24,839 bases of DNA from a virus. Position numbers and translations under genes: made by a program. The stretch lies in IMG/VR virus record IMGVR_UViG_3300032240_001459, positions 1 through 24,839 of that record; one strand, written 5' to 3'. The notes under the pieces are model-generated. The model saw nothing but the letters and a program-made list of their open reading frames with translations, had not been told where the DNA came from and did not search any database. Shown piece by piece: positions 1-7,170 of the stretch (its first letter is position 1; each line of letters starts with the position of its first letter).

Positions 1-35
1 ATTTCTTAATTAAGGAAAAGGACAGGTAACTATAA

Positions 36-3000
36 ATGGCAATCTCCTCAAGTAAAGACTTTATTGTCTTCCCGAATGACAACTCGGGTCGCGTTTTCAT
101 TAATGAGGCCACATTCACAGCCAGTGGTACCTGGACAGCACCTGCTGGTGTAACTAGCGCCCAGGTTATCCTTGTAGGCGCAGGCGGTGGCGGCGGCGGC
201 GGTTCACGCGAAGTTGCAGGCGGCGGTGGCGCTGGTGGTCAGGTAATCGTCAAGAACATTACCGTAACACCTGGCACAACCTACTCTATGACAATTGGAG
301 CGGGTGGACAAGGCGGTCAGGGTGCTACTACATCTTCGACCGACGTAATTAACACTCTTCCTGGTAACAACGGCTCTGCAACTGTATTTGGTAACATCAC
401 AGTAGCTAACCTTCTTGTTAACGCAGACTTTGACTACAACGTACAGTCATGGGATGCAAACACATTCTTCCGTTCTGTAACTGGTGTTAACGGCGCTTCA
501 GCACTTACCGTATACCCTAACGCTGCAGGTCTTGCACCTGGTCAGTATGTAACTGGTACCTCCATTGGTACATCTGCTCAGATTGTTTCCATCACAGGTA
601 ACATCATTACCGTATCGGTAGCTAACACAGGTACCGTAGCAACGGTTGCAAGCTTTGGTATTAACGAAGTTGTTGTTCAACCATCTAACGTATTTTTCTA
701 CAATATTTCTACTGCTGCGTCAGATATTACATCTAACCCACAGACAGGAAATACCCCAGCTTCACCATACTTTACAAACCTATCAAATAACCTTATTCAG
801 CCAGAAATTGCACAGCTTGAAGAAGCCGCAGTTATTACTAACAACTACATTCGTCAGTATGGAACTGCTCTATCTTCATTCTCAATTACCAACGCTGGTG
901 TTCCTACCAAGCTAGCTGAAATGGTTGGTGGTTATGCAAAGCTTGCTACAGCTGCACTTACCTCTTCAACTGTAACACTTGATAGCACACTTAACGTGTA
1001 TCCAGGCATGTACATTACTGGTACAGGTTTTGCTTCAGGTACAACCGTTCTTTCTGTAGATAGTACAACTCAGATTACAATCTCATCTACAACTACACAG
1101 TTAATGACAGCCCAAGCAGCAGTAGTCTCTTACTCAGGTGCTTTTGGTGTAAACGGTCTTATTGCTGGTACAAGCTCATCAACATCTGCTGGTGCTCCTA
1201 CATGGGTTCAGTTCTCATCAATGAACTCAACCACAACATCTAACGCTACTCAGACAGTTGCTAACTACCAGGGTATTCCTTACATGCCTGGTCAGACTTA
1301 CACACTTTCTGCGTACATGTCTACTAACTCAAATATCAGCACATCAACACCTATCCTATTCCAGATTCGTTCTGCTGGTGCTTCATGGAATGCTATCTCT
1401 AGCACAGCCTATAACACAACAAGCGGTTCTAACTCAGGTACTACTAACTCAATTGACGCGGGTCAGGCTAACGGCTTCTTCGTACGCCAGGCAACACCTG
1501 CAACATTGACAAACTACGGTGGAACATTTGCTACAACAGCAACAGGTTCAAACGGCACTACTAACATCACCGTTGCAGATGCAACTGGTATTTTGATTGG
1601 TATGGCAGTTACTGGTTCTGGTATTCAGACAAGCACAGTTGTACAGGGTGTAACAGGCCTTGTTATCACTCTAAGCCTTGCAACTAACGGAACTCTTTCA
1701 GCAACTGCTGTTACATTTTCTAACCCAGCTGGTGTTCAGATGCTTGGTTCTAACGTAACTGTTGGTCAGACTGGATGGCGCCGCCTTGCAGCAACATTCA
1801 CAACCCCATCAATTGCATCAGCACTTTCTAATGGTGTATACCAGTGGGGTTCAACACCACAGTTTATCCACCCTGTAATTGTGCTTCAGCAGCCATCTGT
1901 TAACTTCTGGATTGACAACATTCAGCTTGAGTGCGGTAACACCGCTACAACATGGCGCCCACCTGTTTACCGTGAGGCGCAGGCTATGATGATGTGGTCA
2001 CAGGCTTCAACAGGTGCAAACCTTGAAACAACTCACAAGTTTGTAAAGGTATCACCAAGCACTAACTACTCAGGTTCTGCATTCGTAGTTGCAACAGGTA
2101 CTTCTAACCAGTACCGTCCAACACGCGCATTTATTGAGTACTTCGATGCTGACTACAACTCACTTCTTCGTACAGAAGGAAACAACGTTTATCTTCCAAT
2201 CTCTGGTGCACGTAACCTAAACCAGCAGATGCCTAACGTTACTTACCCAATACGTGTAGTTGTTAACGCAGCCCTTTCACCTGTAACCGCTGCTTACGCT
2301 CGTTTCGGTATCTTGAACTATCAGGGTGCTCAGACTGGTTCAGCAGGACAGGTTGAATACAGCCTTATTGCTCCACAACTTGAACCAGCTTCAGTGGCTA
2401 CTGTTTACAAGAAGGTTGATAACGTCAACTACTTCTACGCAGGTCAGCCAGGACAGACAGCTATTGTTTCTTCACTTGGAACACTTGCTGCAGAAGGTGG
2501 TGGCGGTGGCGGAACTTACAACACCTACAACTACCACTGGCAGTTTGGTATGGAAGGTGGAAACAACGGCGGACACGCAGCAGTTGGAAGTTACACTTAC
2601 CAAACAAATGCTGGCGGTGGCGCTGGTGCAGGCGGCGTAGGCGGTAACGCTATTGGCTACGGTATTGCTAACCAAACTAACTCACTTGATGGACACCGCG
2701 GTACAGCTGCTCTGTCTCAGCAGATTTGGCCAATGCGCGGACATCAAGGTGGAGCTGCGGTAGTTAACTCAAGCACATATTCACAGTACCTATCATATTA
2801 TGCTGGAAACGGCGGACCTGGTGTTCTACTTAACGGTTTGAACTCTGGCTCACCTCTTGGCCTACCACTTGGTGGTGGAGGAGGCGGTGCTGGTTGGGCA
2901 GCTAATAACTCAACACAGCAGGCTAACCCTGGTCAAGGCCAGAATGGTGGCGGTAAGGGTGCTCCTACATGGCTCTACAACGCTAACAGCGATGGTGGTT

Positions 3001-3713
3001 CTGATTACTACGCTCGTGGTCTTGACGCTATTGCTAACACAGGCGCAGGCGGCGGTGGCGGTGCTTCTAACTGGAACAACGCTCCTTCAACACTTATTAC
3101 CCACTACACAGCTTCTCGTGCAGTTAACTACGAAGCTATCTCATCTGAATACTACAAGTGGAACCCTATCTATAACGCAACCACAACAATTGTTGGTGGT
3201 TCGATTATGTACGGTGCTAACTCACTACGTGTAACTATTCAGGATACAGGTAACGCTAAGGTTACAACTTCATGGCAGCAGTTCCCAATTATGCCTCGCA
3301 TTGCGTTGGTATTCCCTGGTGTTGCTGCTCGTCTAACAACCGCTCCTGGTGGTGTTACATCATCCCAGTTCACAGGTCTACCAAAGCGTGTACGTCCAAC
3401 AGTTCGCTGGAAGGATTACCGTAACACTCTTATCAAAGAAGAGCGCCCAATTTACGATATCCAGTTCACAGCTACTAACTCAGTTACTTACCTAGGTGTT
3501 TCAGGTGTAGCAACTTCAGGATACTGGCAGACACTCAAGGCCCCTGCTAACGCAGCGTTCTTCGATGTATGTTGGGAATTCCTATACATGGATGCAGGCG
3601 ACGTAGTTGACGTTGACTTCTCTTCTTGCCAGTACTATGGCTATGACTCACAAGGTGGAAACGGCGCAGATGGCTTTGCTATGATTCGCTGGTTCGACAA
3701 GGCAGTACTCTAG
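36..3713 (+). CDS. Giant glycine-rich tail fibre/adhesin with nested beta modules
   Basis: A 1225-residue protein, probably an exposed receptor-binding fibre or adhesin. Residues about 25-130 start a glycine-rich phage fibre domain (poly-Gly runs, then PGTTYSMTIGAGGQGG). Gly-rich sequence resumes at about 800-1025 and the domain closes at the very C-terminus with GGNGADGFAMIRW, the usual last strand. Between the Gly-rich parts, residues about 130-800 are jelly-roll, carbohydrate-binding-like sequence (YTLSAYMS, FWIDNIQLECG). A second insertion covers about 1030-1205. Three copies of a roughly 55-residue beta module sit inside the first insertion. Asn is almost always AAC, which suggests high expression. 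The start is supported by AAGGACAGG just upstream. The structural role is confident; the ligand is unknown. Family assignment is from recognition of sequence style, not a search. Confidence 0.9.
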   Translation: MAISSSKDFIVFPNDNSGRVFINEATFTASGTWTAPAGVTSAQVILVGAGGGGGGGSREVAGGGGAGGQVIVKNITVTPGTTYSMTIGAGGQGGQGATTSSTDVINTLPGNNGSATVFGNITVANLLVNADFDYNVQSWDANTFFRSVTGVNGASALTVYPNAAGLAPGQYVTGTSIGTSAQIVSITGNIITVSVANTGTVATVASFGINEVVVQPSNVFFYNISTAASDITSNPQTGNTPASPYFTNLSNNLIQPEIAQLEEAAVITNNYIRQYGTALSSFSITNAGVPTKLAEMVGGYAKLATAALTSSTVTLDSTLNVYPGMYITGTGFASGTTVLSVDSTTQITISSTTTQLMTAQAAVVSYSGAFGVNGLIAGTSSSTSAGAPTWVQFSSMNSTTTSNATQTVANYQGIPYMPGQTYTLSAYMSTNSNISTSTPILFQIRSAGASWNAISSTAYNTTSGSNSGTTNSIDAGQANGFFVRQATPATLTNYGGTFATTATGSNGTTNITVADATGILIGMAVTGSGIQTSTVVQGVTGLVITLSLATNGTLSATAVTFSNPAGVQMLGSNVTVGQTGWRRLAATFTTPSIASALSNGVYQWGSTPQFIHPVIVLQQPSVNFWIDNIQLECGNTATTWRPPVYREAQAMMMWSQASTGANLETTHKFVKVSPSTNYSGSAFVVATGTSNQYRPTRAFIEYFDADYNSLLRTEGNNVYLPISGARNLNQQMPNVTYPIRVVVNAALSPVTAAYARFGILNYQGAQTGSAGQVEYSLIAPQLEPASVATVYKKVDNVNYFYAGQPGQTAIVSSLGTLAAEGGGGGGTYNTYNYHWQFGMEGGNNGGHAAVGSYTYQTNAGGGAGAGGVGGNAIGYGIANQTNSLDGHRGTAALSQQIWPMRGHQGGAAVVNSSTYSQYLSYYAGNGGPGVLLNGLNSGSPLGLPLGGGGGGAGWAANNSTQQANPGQGQNGGGKGAPTWLYNANSDGGSDYYARGLDAIANTGAGGGGGASNWNNAPSTLITHYTASRAVNYEAISSEYYKWNPIYNATTTIVGGSIMYGANSLRVTIQDTGNAKVTTSWQQFPIMPRIALVFPGVAARLTTAPGGVTSSQFTGLPKRVRPTVRWKDYRNTLIKEERPIYDIQFTATNSVTYLGVSGVATSGYWQTLKAPANAAFFDVCWEFLYMDAGDVVDVDFSSCQYYGYDSQGGNGADGFAMIRWFDKAVL
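481..1722 (+). repeat. Three dispersed copies of a ~55-residue beta module in the fibre gene
   Basis: Protein-level repeat within the fibre gene, copies at about 481-657, 951-1133 and 1531-1722. Each follows the pattern: Thr/Ser-rich strand, then G-M/Q-x-V/I-T-G-T/S-x-I/F, then a T-x-V/I-x-x-V segment, then an I-T-V/I/L-S strand and an Ala/Thr-rich end (examples: GMYITGTGFASGTTV and GMAVTGSGIQTSTVV). Modules of this style recur in many phage tail proteins. They lie in separate loops of carbohydrate-binding-like domains rather than in tandem. Confidence 0.7.
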
Positions 3714-3725
3714 GAGGTATGACAA

Positions 3726-4013
3726 ATGGCTAAATTCGCACTTGTAGATAACAACATTATCACCCAGGTACTTGTGGGTGAGACAGAGGCTGACCTAGGC
3801 ACACTAGGTCAACTCTTTGAAACAGTTAAGGTCGATGGTATGGAACCAGAACCTGCTCGTGGATGGGAACGCGTAGATGGCGTTTGGCACCCACCTGTAT
3901 CAAGCGACGCTGCTAAGGAAGCTTGGCATGGCGCTGGATACAATGAAAAAGAAGAAACAGAAGAAGCTAAAGAAGTAGAAGCTCCTAAAGAAGAAAAGAA
4001 AGCGAGCAAGTAA
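3726..4013 (+). CDS. Small fibre-associated protein, acidic/Lys-rich C-terminus
   Basis: 95 residues. The N-terminal two thirds (MAKFALVDNNIITQVLVGE, then RGWERVDGVWHPP) match a style of short phage proteins found next to tail fibre genes, which begin with an 'M-K-F-A-hydrophobic-x-D/E-N' strand and end in a W-x-P-P motif. The last about 30 residues are a low-complexity Glu/Lys tail. AGGAGG lies 8 bases upstream of the chosen ATG; an earlier ATG at 3719 runs into a stop after four codons. The gene sits directly after the fibre gene and overlaps the next gene by one base (TAATG). The role could be fibre attachment or chaperoning, but this is inferred from position only. Confidence 0.85.
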   Translation: MAKFALVDNNIITQVLVGETEADLGTLGQLFETVKVDGMEPEPARGWERVDGVWHPPVSSDAAKEAWHGAGYNEKEETEEAKEVEAPKEEKKASK

Positions 4014-4396
4014 TGGCAATTTCCTCACAGCCAACCGTGTTGGCGCAGTCCAATGATGCCTACATCAATGTGGGGGTAACAGGCCGTCTTCAGACACTTT
4101 CTGCTTCTACAGGGTCAATTAACGTTAACCCAACAAGCGGTTCTTTTATCCGTATTGCTAACCCAGTAGGTGCAGTAACTGTAACCTTCGTGGGCGTACC
4201 TTCAGGATATGGAACTCGTTGGCAGGTTGAAGTAGCAGCTCGTGGTTCAAATGCGGTTACCTTTAACGGAATCACATGGGACAACGGTTCAACTCCTACA
4301 CTAGCTTCAGGTACAGCAAAGTCTATTTTAAACTTCTATTCGCCAGATGGTGGAACAACTATCTATGGTCGTCTAGAGTTTGCATCTGTAGCGTAA
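4013..4396 (+). CDS. Small beta-rich virion protein, fibre-tip-like
   Basis: 127 residues, almost entirely Ser/Thr/Gly/Val-rich beta sequence with no membrane segment. The C-terminal half (ITWDNGSTPTL, then LNFYSPDGGTTIYGRL) resembles the end of many phage tail-fibre or head-fibre proteins, where an 'I-x-W-x-x-G-x-x-P' turn is followed by 'F-x-S-x-D-G-G-x-x-x-Y-G'. It starts inside the stop codon of the preceding gene, so it is translationally coupled to it, and it is the last gene before a strong terminator. Its N-terminus (MAISSQ) resembles that of the large fibre (MAISSS), which might reflect a shared attachment peptide or chance. A minor structural or fibre component is likely. Confidence 0.85.
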   Translation: MAISSQPTVLAQSNDAYINVGVTGRLQTLSASTGSINVNPTSGSFIRIANPVGAVTVTFVGVPSGYGTRWQVEVAARGSNAVTFNGITWDNGSTPTLASGTAKSILNFYSPDGGTTIYGRLEFASVA

Positions 4397-4411
4397 CTAT
4401 TAAGATTAGTT

Positions 4412-4449
4412 CCCCACCGTCCTTAGGGATTGGTGGGGCTTTTCTTTTT
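4412..4449 (+). terminator. Rho-independent terminator after the fibre cluster
   Basis: CCCCACC (4412-4418) pairs with GGTGGGG (4432-4438). An inner TCC/GGA pairing is possible, and CTTTTCTTTTT follows immediately. It closes the fibre cluster 15 bases after the stop codon at 4396. Confidence 0.9.
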
Positions 4450-4466
4450 AAGGATACAATTAGATT

Positions 4467-5525
4467 ATGAAAATAGCCGTTTACACCATTGCTCTTAATG
4501 AAGCTCAATTTGTAGAACGTTGGTATGAGTCCTGCAAAGACGCTGACTACCTAATGATTGCTGATACAGGCTCCGTAGATGGTACGGTTGAGAAGGCAAA
4601 AGAACTAGGCATTAACGTACACATTATATCCGTACGTCCTTGGCGTTTTGATGATGCCCGTAATGCGGCACTTGCATTATTGCCTGATGATATTGATTAT
4701 TGCATCTCATTAGATATGGATGAGCTCCTAGCCCCCGATTGGCGCAAAGAAATAGAGAAAGCTCCTAAGGGAACTACTCGGATTAGATACAACTACACAT
4801 GGAATTTTAATCCAGATGGCACCCCTGGTTTAGTATTTGGTGGGGATAAGATTCATGCACGCCATGGTTACCGTTGGGTACATCCAGTACATGAGTGCTT
4901 GTACACAGACCGCCTAGAAGAAAAAGAATATTGGTCTCAACTAGGATTATGGCACAAAGCGGATGATACTAAATCTCGTGGACAATACCTTCCTCTTCTA
5001 AAACTATCTATAGAAGAAGACCCACACAATGACCGCAACGCTTATTACTATGCGCGTGAGTTGTTCTTTCATGGAAGACTTGAAGAAGCTAAAGAACAAT
5101 TCCTTCGTCATTTAAGTCTTCCACGTGCAGTTTGGAAAGCTGAACGAGCATCTTCTATGCGATATGTAGCTAAATGTTCTACAGATGAAGATGAAAAGTT
5201 AAAGTGGTGGAAGCTTGCAATACAAGAGGAGCCTGGCAAAAGAGAAGCTTATGTAGAGCTAGCTCAATATCATTACGATAAAGGTAGTTTAAATGAGTGT
5301 TACTTATTAGCTAAAAAAGCAATTAATATTAAAGAACGACAATTAGATTATTTAAATGAAGCATTTGCTTGGGGCTCAACGCCATATGACCTAGCTGCTG
5401 TGTGCGCTCATTGGTTAGGAGAAAGCGCTAAAGCACTTGAGTATGGTGAGAAAGCGGTGGAGTTAAGCCCTACAGATGAACGTTTAATTAGTAACCTAGA
5501 GTTCTACAAGCAGGGGGTTCAATGA
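4467..5525 (+). CDS. Family 2 glycosyltransferase with C-terminal TPR-like repeats
   Basis: 352 residues. The N-terminal half is a GT-A glycosyltransferase: NE at 11-12, DTGSVDGT at 33-40 (nucleotide-sugar loop), FDDARNAAL at 61-69 and the metal-binding DMD at 83-85. From about 190 the sequence turns into helical pairs of TPR style (RNAYYYARELFFHGRLEEA; AYVELAQYHYDKGSLNECY; ALEYGEKAVELSPTDERL), an arrangement common in GT2 proteins that modify proteins or surface glycans. AAGGA precedes the ATG, and the stop overlaps the next gene as ATGA. Its place between fibre and neck genes suggests glycosylation of a virion protein; phage-encoded glycosyltransferases acting on capsid or tail proteins are known in actinobacteriophages. 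The acceptor here is unknown, and host surface glycan modification is an alternative. Confidence 0.92.
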   Translation: MKIAVYTIALNEAQFVERWYESCKDADYLMIADTGSVDGTVEKAKELGINVHIISVRPWRFDDARNAALALLPDDIDYCISLDMDELLAPDWRKEIEKAPKGTTRIRYNYTWNFNPDGTPGLVFGGDKIHARHGYRWVHPVHECLYTDRLEEKEYWSQLGLWHKADDTKSRGQYLPLLKLSIEEDPHNDRNAYYYARELFFHGRLEEAKEQFLRHLSLPRAVWKAERASSMRYVAKCSTDEDEKLKWWKLAIQEEPGKREAYVELAQYHYDKGSLNECYLLAKKAINIKERQLDYLNEAFAWGSTPYDLAAVCAHWLGESAKALEYGEKAVELSPTDERLISNLEFYKQGVQ

Positions 5526-6067
5526 GAGCGCATATGCCTGGTGGACGTTTTGATGCAGATTATGAGACCACCGCTCTTCTTAAAGGCGTAGATGCCGACC
5601 TTAAATTTCCTGTGGGAACTAAGTGTGATTGGTATATTTGGAATCCTACTGGAACTGTTACAGACCCCATTTACGATGTTGGGCAAGACCTTACAAACGT
5701 ATATGGAGGAAAAGTGTGGACTGGCCCATATAAACTTCCAGTTGTTAGAGCAGTTATTAAACAAGGTAGTATTAAAAACTCTCAAGCTGGATACTATGGA
5801 ACTGACTCGTTACACCTTACTCTCAATGCTGAAGATGTAGAGCGTGTTGCTTCTGGAGTTATTGGTAACCCAGACCTTCAAGCAAGAGGCCGAATTATTT
5901 GGAAAGGTCAAGTTTATAGACCGTATTTTGTACAACAGGCGGGGATTGTTGCTGAAAGATATACCCTCTTGATTGTAGAATGTATGCAGGTTATGCCTGA
6001 CGAAATGGTTAATGACCCACAATTTGCTGCGTACGCATCTGGCGTACCTGATACATACGACCAGTAG
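5522..6067 (+). CDS. Probable neck/head-tail connector protein (unproven)
   Basis: 181 residues, soluble, with no signal peptide or membrane segment. I do not recognise the family with certainty. Visible features are an N-terminal extended segment (MPGGRFDADYETT), a mixed alpha/beta core, and a C-terminal half of beta strands (RGRIIWKGQVYRPYFVQQAG, then ERYTLLIVECMQVMPDEM) reminiscent of small head-completion or stopper proteins, in which a strand 'I-x-W-x-G-x-x-Y' is common. The order of the following genes (gp10-like protein, tail terminator-like protein, sheath) fits a neck role. The ATG is embedded in the stop of the glycosyltransferase gene, so expression is coupled. The coding call is firm; the function is inferred from position. 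Confidence 0.85.
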   Translation: MRAHMPGGRFDADYETTALLKGVDADLKFPVGTKCDWYIWNPTGTVTDPIYDVGQDLTNVYGGKVWTGPYKLPVVRAVIKQGSIKNSQAGYYGTDSLHLTLNAEDVERVASGVIGNPDLQARGRIIWKGQVYRPYFVQQAGIVAERYTLLIVECMQVMPDEMVNDPQFAAYASGVPDTYDQ

Positions 6068-6075
6068 GAGACATA

Positions 6076-6357
6076 ATGGCAATAGTTCATGTTAATAAAA
6101 CAGTAGCCGCTACAGCTACTTTACTTACAACTTTAAACACTGGAACCGAATACACCGCGGTTTCCATTCAAAATAACGACTCAGCTTCTATTTTTATTGG
6201 TGATGCCACAACAGCCACTACAGGAGCTAATAAGGGTCACGTAGTAGCGGCAGGAGCCACCTACCAATTATGGCTTCGCGCTTCTGATGCTGTTTACGCT
6301 ATTTCAGCGGCTGGCACAGCGGCAAACGCAGTCTCGGTTCTTTACTCACAGGTATAA
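6076..6357 (+). CDS. Small beta-sandwich virion protein (decoration-like)
   Basis: 93 residues, Ala/Thr-rich and all-beta in appearance (AVSIQNNDSASIFIGDA; GATYQLWLRASDAVYAIS). A pattern of 'V-S-I-x-N-x-x-x-x-x-I-x-I-G' followed by 'G-x-x-Y-x-L' and 'V-Y-A-I-S' is seen in small phage proteins annotated as head or tail decoration. AGGAGA lies 6 bases before the ATG and overlaps the end of the preceding gene. A surface structural role is likely, but the protein could belong to the head, neck or fibres. Confidence 0.85.
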   Translation: MAIVHVNKTVAATATLLTTLNTGTEYTAVSIQNNDSASIFIGDATTATTGANKGHVVAAGATYQLWLRASDAVYAISAAGTAANAVSVLYSQV

Positions 6358-6358
6358 A

Positions 6359-6499
6359 ATGCCTTTTAAGTCAGAGGCTCAAAAGGGTTGGATGTATGCC
6401 AACCACCCACAGATGGCAAAACAATGGCAGGAGCACACCCCTACAGGTAAGAAGCTTCCTGCTAAACTTAAGAAGTCCAACAAATCGAAAGGCAAGTAA
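6359..6499 (+). CDS. 46-residue conserved basic phage protein (MPFKSEAQ... type)
   Basis: The start ATG at 6359 lies two bases after the previous stop and gives a 46-residue protein beginning MPFKSEAQKGWMYANHPQMA. This 'PFKSEAQ-x-x-W-M-x-x-x-x-P-x-M-A-x-x-W' motif recurs in tiny proteins of many phages; to my knowledge its function is not established. The C-terminus is Lys-rich (KKLPAKLKKSNKSKGK). A longer upstream in-frame reading exists but would overlap the preceding gene deeply, so the short form is preferred. It heads a run of three very small Lys-rich genes that ends at the terminator at 6903. Confidence 0.85.
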   Translation: MPFKSEAQKGWMYANHPQMAKQWQEHTPTGKKLPAKLKKSNKSKGK

Positions 6500-6500
6500 T

Positions 6501-6671
6501 ATGTGCAAATCATGTGGTTGTGGTTGTTCAAAGCCAAACTGTAATGGCGCTTGTAAGAAGAAAGGCGCTAAGAGCCTTTCACCTAAGCAAAAGAAAATTG
6601 CTGGCAAAGCTGGCGACCCAAAGAAAATTGATGCAGCTGATTTAGCTGCCCTAAGAAAGAAGAAGAAATAG
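6501..6671 (+). CDS. 56-residue Cys-motif, Lys-rich protein (copy 1)
   Basis: It begins MCKSCGCGCSKPNCNGACKK: six cysteines in 18 residues, in a CxxCxCxxxxCxxxC arrangement that could hold zinc or a metal cluster. A basic segment follows, with SLSPKQKKIAGKAGDPKKID and an end in ALRKKKK. The 'SPKQKKIA...KIDAADLAALR' part resembles small phage proteins of unknown function. The ATG at 6501 is one base after the previous stop, with AAAGG just upstream. It is probably a paralogue of the following gene, which has the same CxxCGCG start and an SPxQK motif. DNA or RNA binding is a guess from charge only. Confidence 0.85.
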   Translation: MCKSCGCGCSKPNCNGACKKKGAKSLSPKQKKIAGKAGDPKKIDAADLAALRKKKK

Positions 6672-6895
6672 TGTGCGCTACATGTGGTTGTGGAATGAAG
6701 GGCAAGATGTCAGGCAAGAAGCCTATGTCAAAGTCTGCTGATAAGAAACAAGATGCTAAAGCAATGTCTGGAATGAGCCCCGCTCAAAAGGCTAAGTTTA
6801 AGAAGGAAGATGCCAAGATGGATAAGAAGAAGCCATCCGCCAAGGCAGATGTAAAGATGGACAAAGCTCTAGCAAAGAAGATTAAAAAGAAGTAA
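6671..6895 (+). CDS. 74-residue Cys-motif, Lys-rich protein (copy 2)
   Basis: The GTG start at 6671 overlaps the last base of the preceding TAG. The protein begins MCATCGCGMKGKMSGKK and carries GMSPAQKAKFKKEDAKM, paralleling the CxxCGCG and SPxQK elements of the gene before it. It lacks that gene's second Cys cluster, so metal binding would need two chains. The remainder is Lys/Ala/Met low complexity and ends in KKIKKK. No acidic or hydrophobic core is visible, so it may be disordered and bind nucleic acid or an acidic partner. It is the last gene before a strong terminator. Confidence 0.82.
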   Translation: MCATCGCGMKGKMSGKKPMSKSADKKQDAKAMSGMSPAQKAKFKKEDAKMDKKKPSAKADVKMDKALAKKIKKK

Positions 6896-6902
6896 TTCGC
6901 TT

Positions 6903-6928
6903 AGGCCCCCGAAAGGGGGCCTTTGCTT
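6903..6928 (+). terminator. Rho-independent terminator after the small Lys-rich genes
   Basis: AGGCCCCC (6903-6910) and GGGGGCCT (6915-6922) form a perfect 8-bp stem around a GAAA tetraloop, followed by TTGCTTT. It lies 8 bases after the stop codon at 6895. Confidence 0.9.
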
Positions 6929-6938
6929 TATCCTTATA

Positions 6939-6959
6939 TTGAATCCATGCGGGATTCAA
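6939..6959. repeat. Perfect 8-bp inverted repeat downstream of the terminator
   Basis: TTGAATCC (6939-6946), a 5-base spacer, then GGATTCAA (6952-6959). No T-run follows on + and no A-run precedes it, so it is not a second simple terminator. It lies in the only real intergenic gap of the structural block, upstream of the gene at 7003. It could be an operator, an RNA processing site or a 5' leader hairpin. Confidence 0.55.
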
Positions 6960-7002
6960 AGCTTCACCCTTGCGTTGTACCTTGCGAAATACTGGAGATG
7001 TC

Positions 7003-7170
7003 ATGTCCGAAAAAATCTCATCAGCCTCTGATAGTGAATTCAGAGAAGAGATTGGAAAGAACATCCCTGGTAAGGCTGCCAGTATTGCTAATTGGGCTGG
7101 AGTTATCGCGGGTTACAAGTTAGGGAAGCATCTTGCCAAGCGAGATAAACAGCGTAGACGAGCTCGTTAA
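7003..7170 (+). CDS. Small basic protein of unknown function
   Basis: 55 residues from the ATG at 7003, which has GGAG 5 bases upstream; a TTG 33 bases earlier in frame has no comparable ribosome site. A charged N-terminal helix (DSEFREEIGKNIPGKAAS) is followed by a short, weakly hydrophobic stretch (IANWAGVIAGYKLGKHL) and a strongly basic end (KRDKQRRRAR). The hydrophobic stretch is short for a membrane span but possible. It is the first gene after the terminator and its 3' end is overlapped by the next reading frame by 38 bases. I do not recognise the family. Confidence 0.7.
   Translation: MSEKISSASDSEFREEIGKNIPGKAASIANWAGVIAGYKLGKHLAKRDKQRRRAR

Noticed and set aside
5-14. CTTAATTAAG palindrome at the window edge
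   Set aside because: Short AT-rich palindrome just before the fibre ribosome site; no more than expected by chance and context is cut off.
2472-2675. Minus-strand open frames opposite the fibre gene (also 498-680 and others)
   Set aside because: They are low-complexity mirror readings of Gly/Thr-rich codons, have no ribosome sites and lie wholly inside a clear structural gene.
36-3713. Diversity-generating retroelement target in the fibre gene
   Set aside because: No reverse transcriptase, template repeat or matching variable repeat is visible in the window.
6396-6500. Longer N-terminal form of the first Cys-motif protein
   Set aside because: The extension overlaps the preceding small gene in another frame; the ATG at 6501 gives a protein starting at the Cys motif, parallel to its neighbour.
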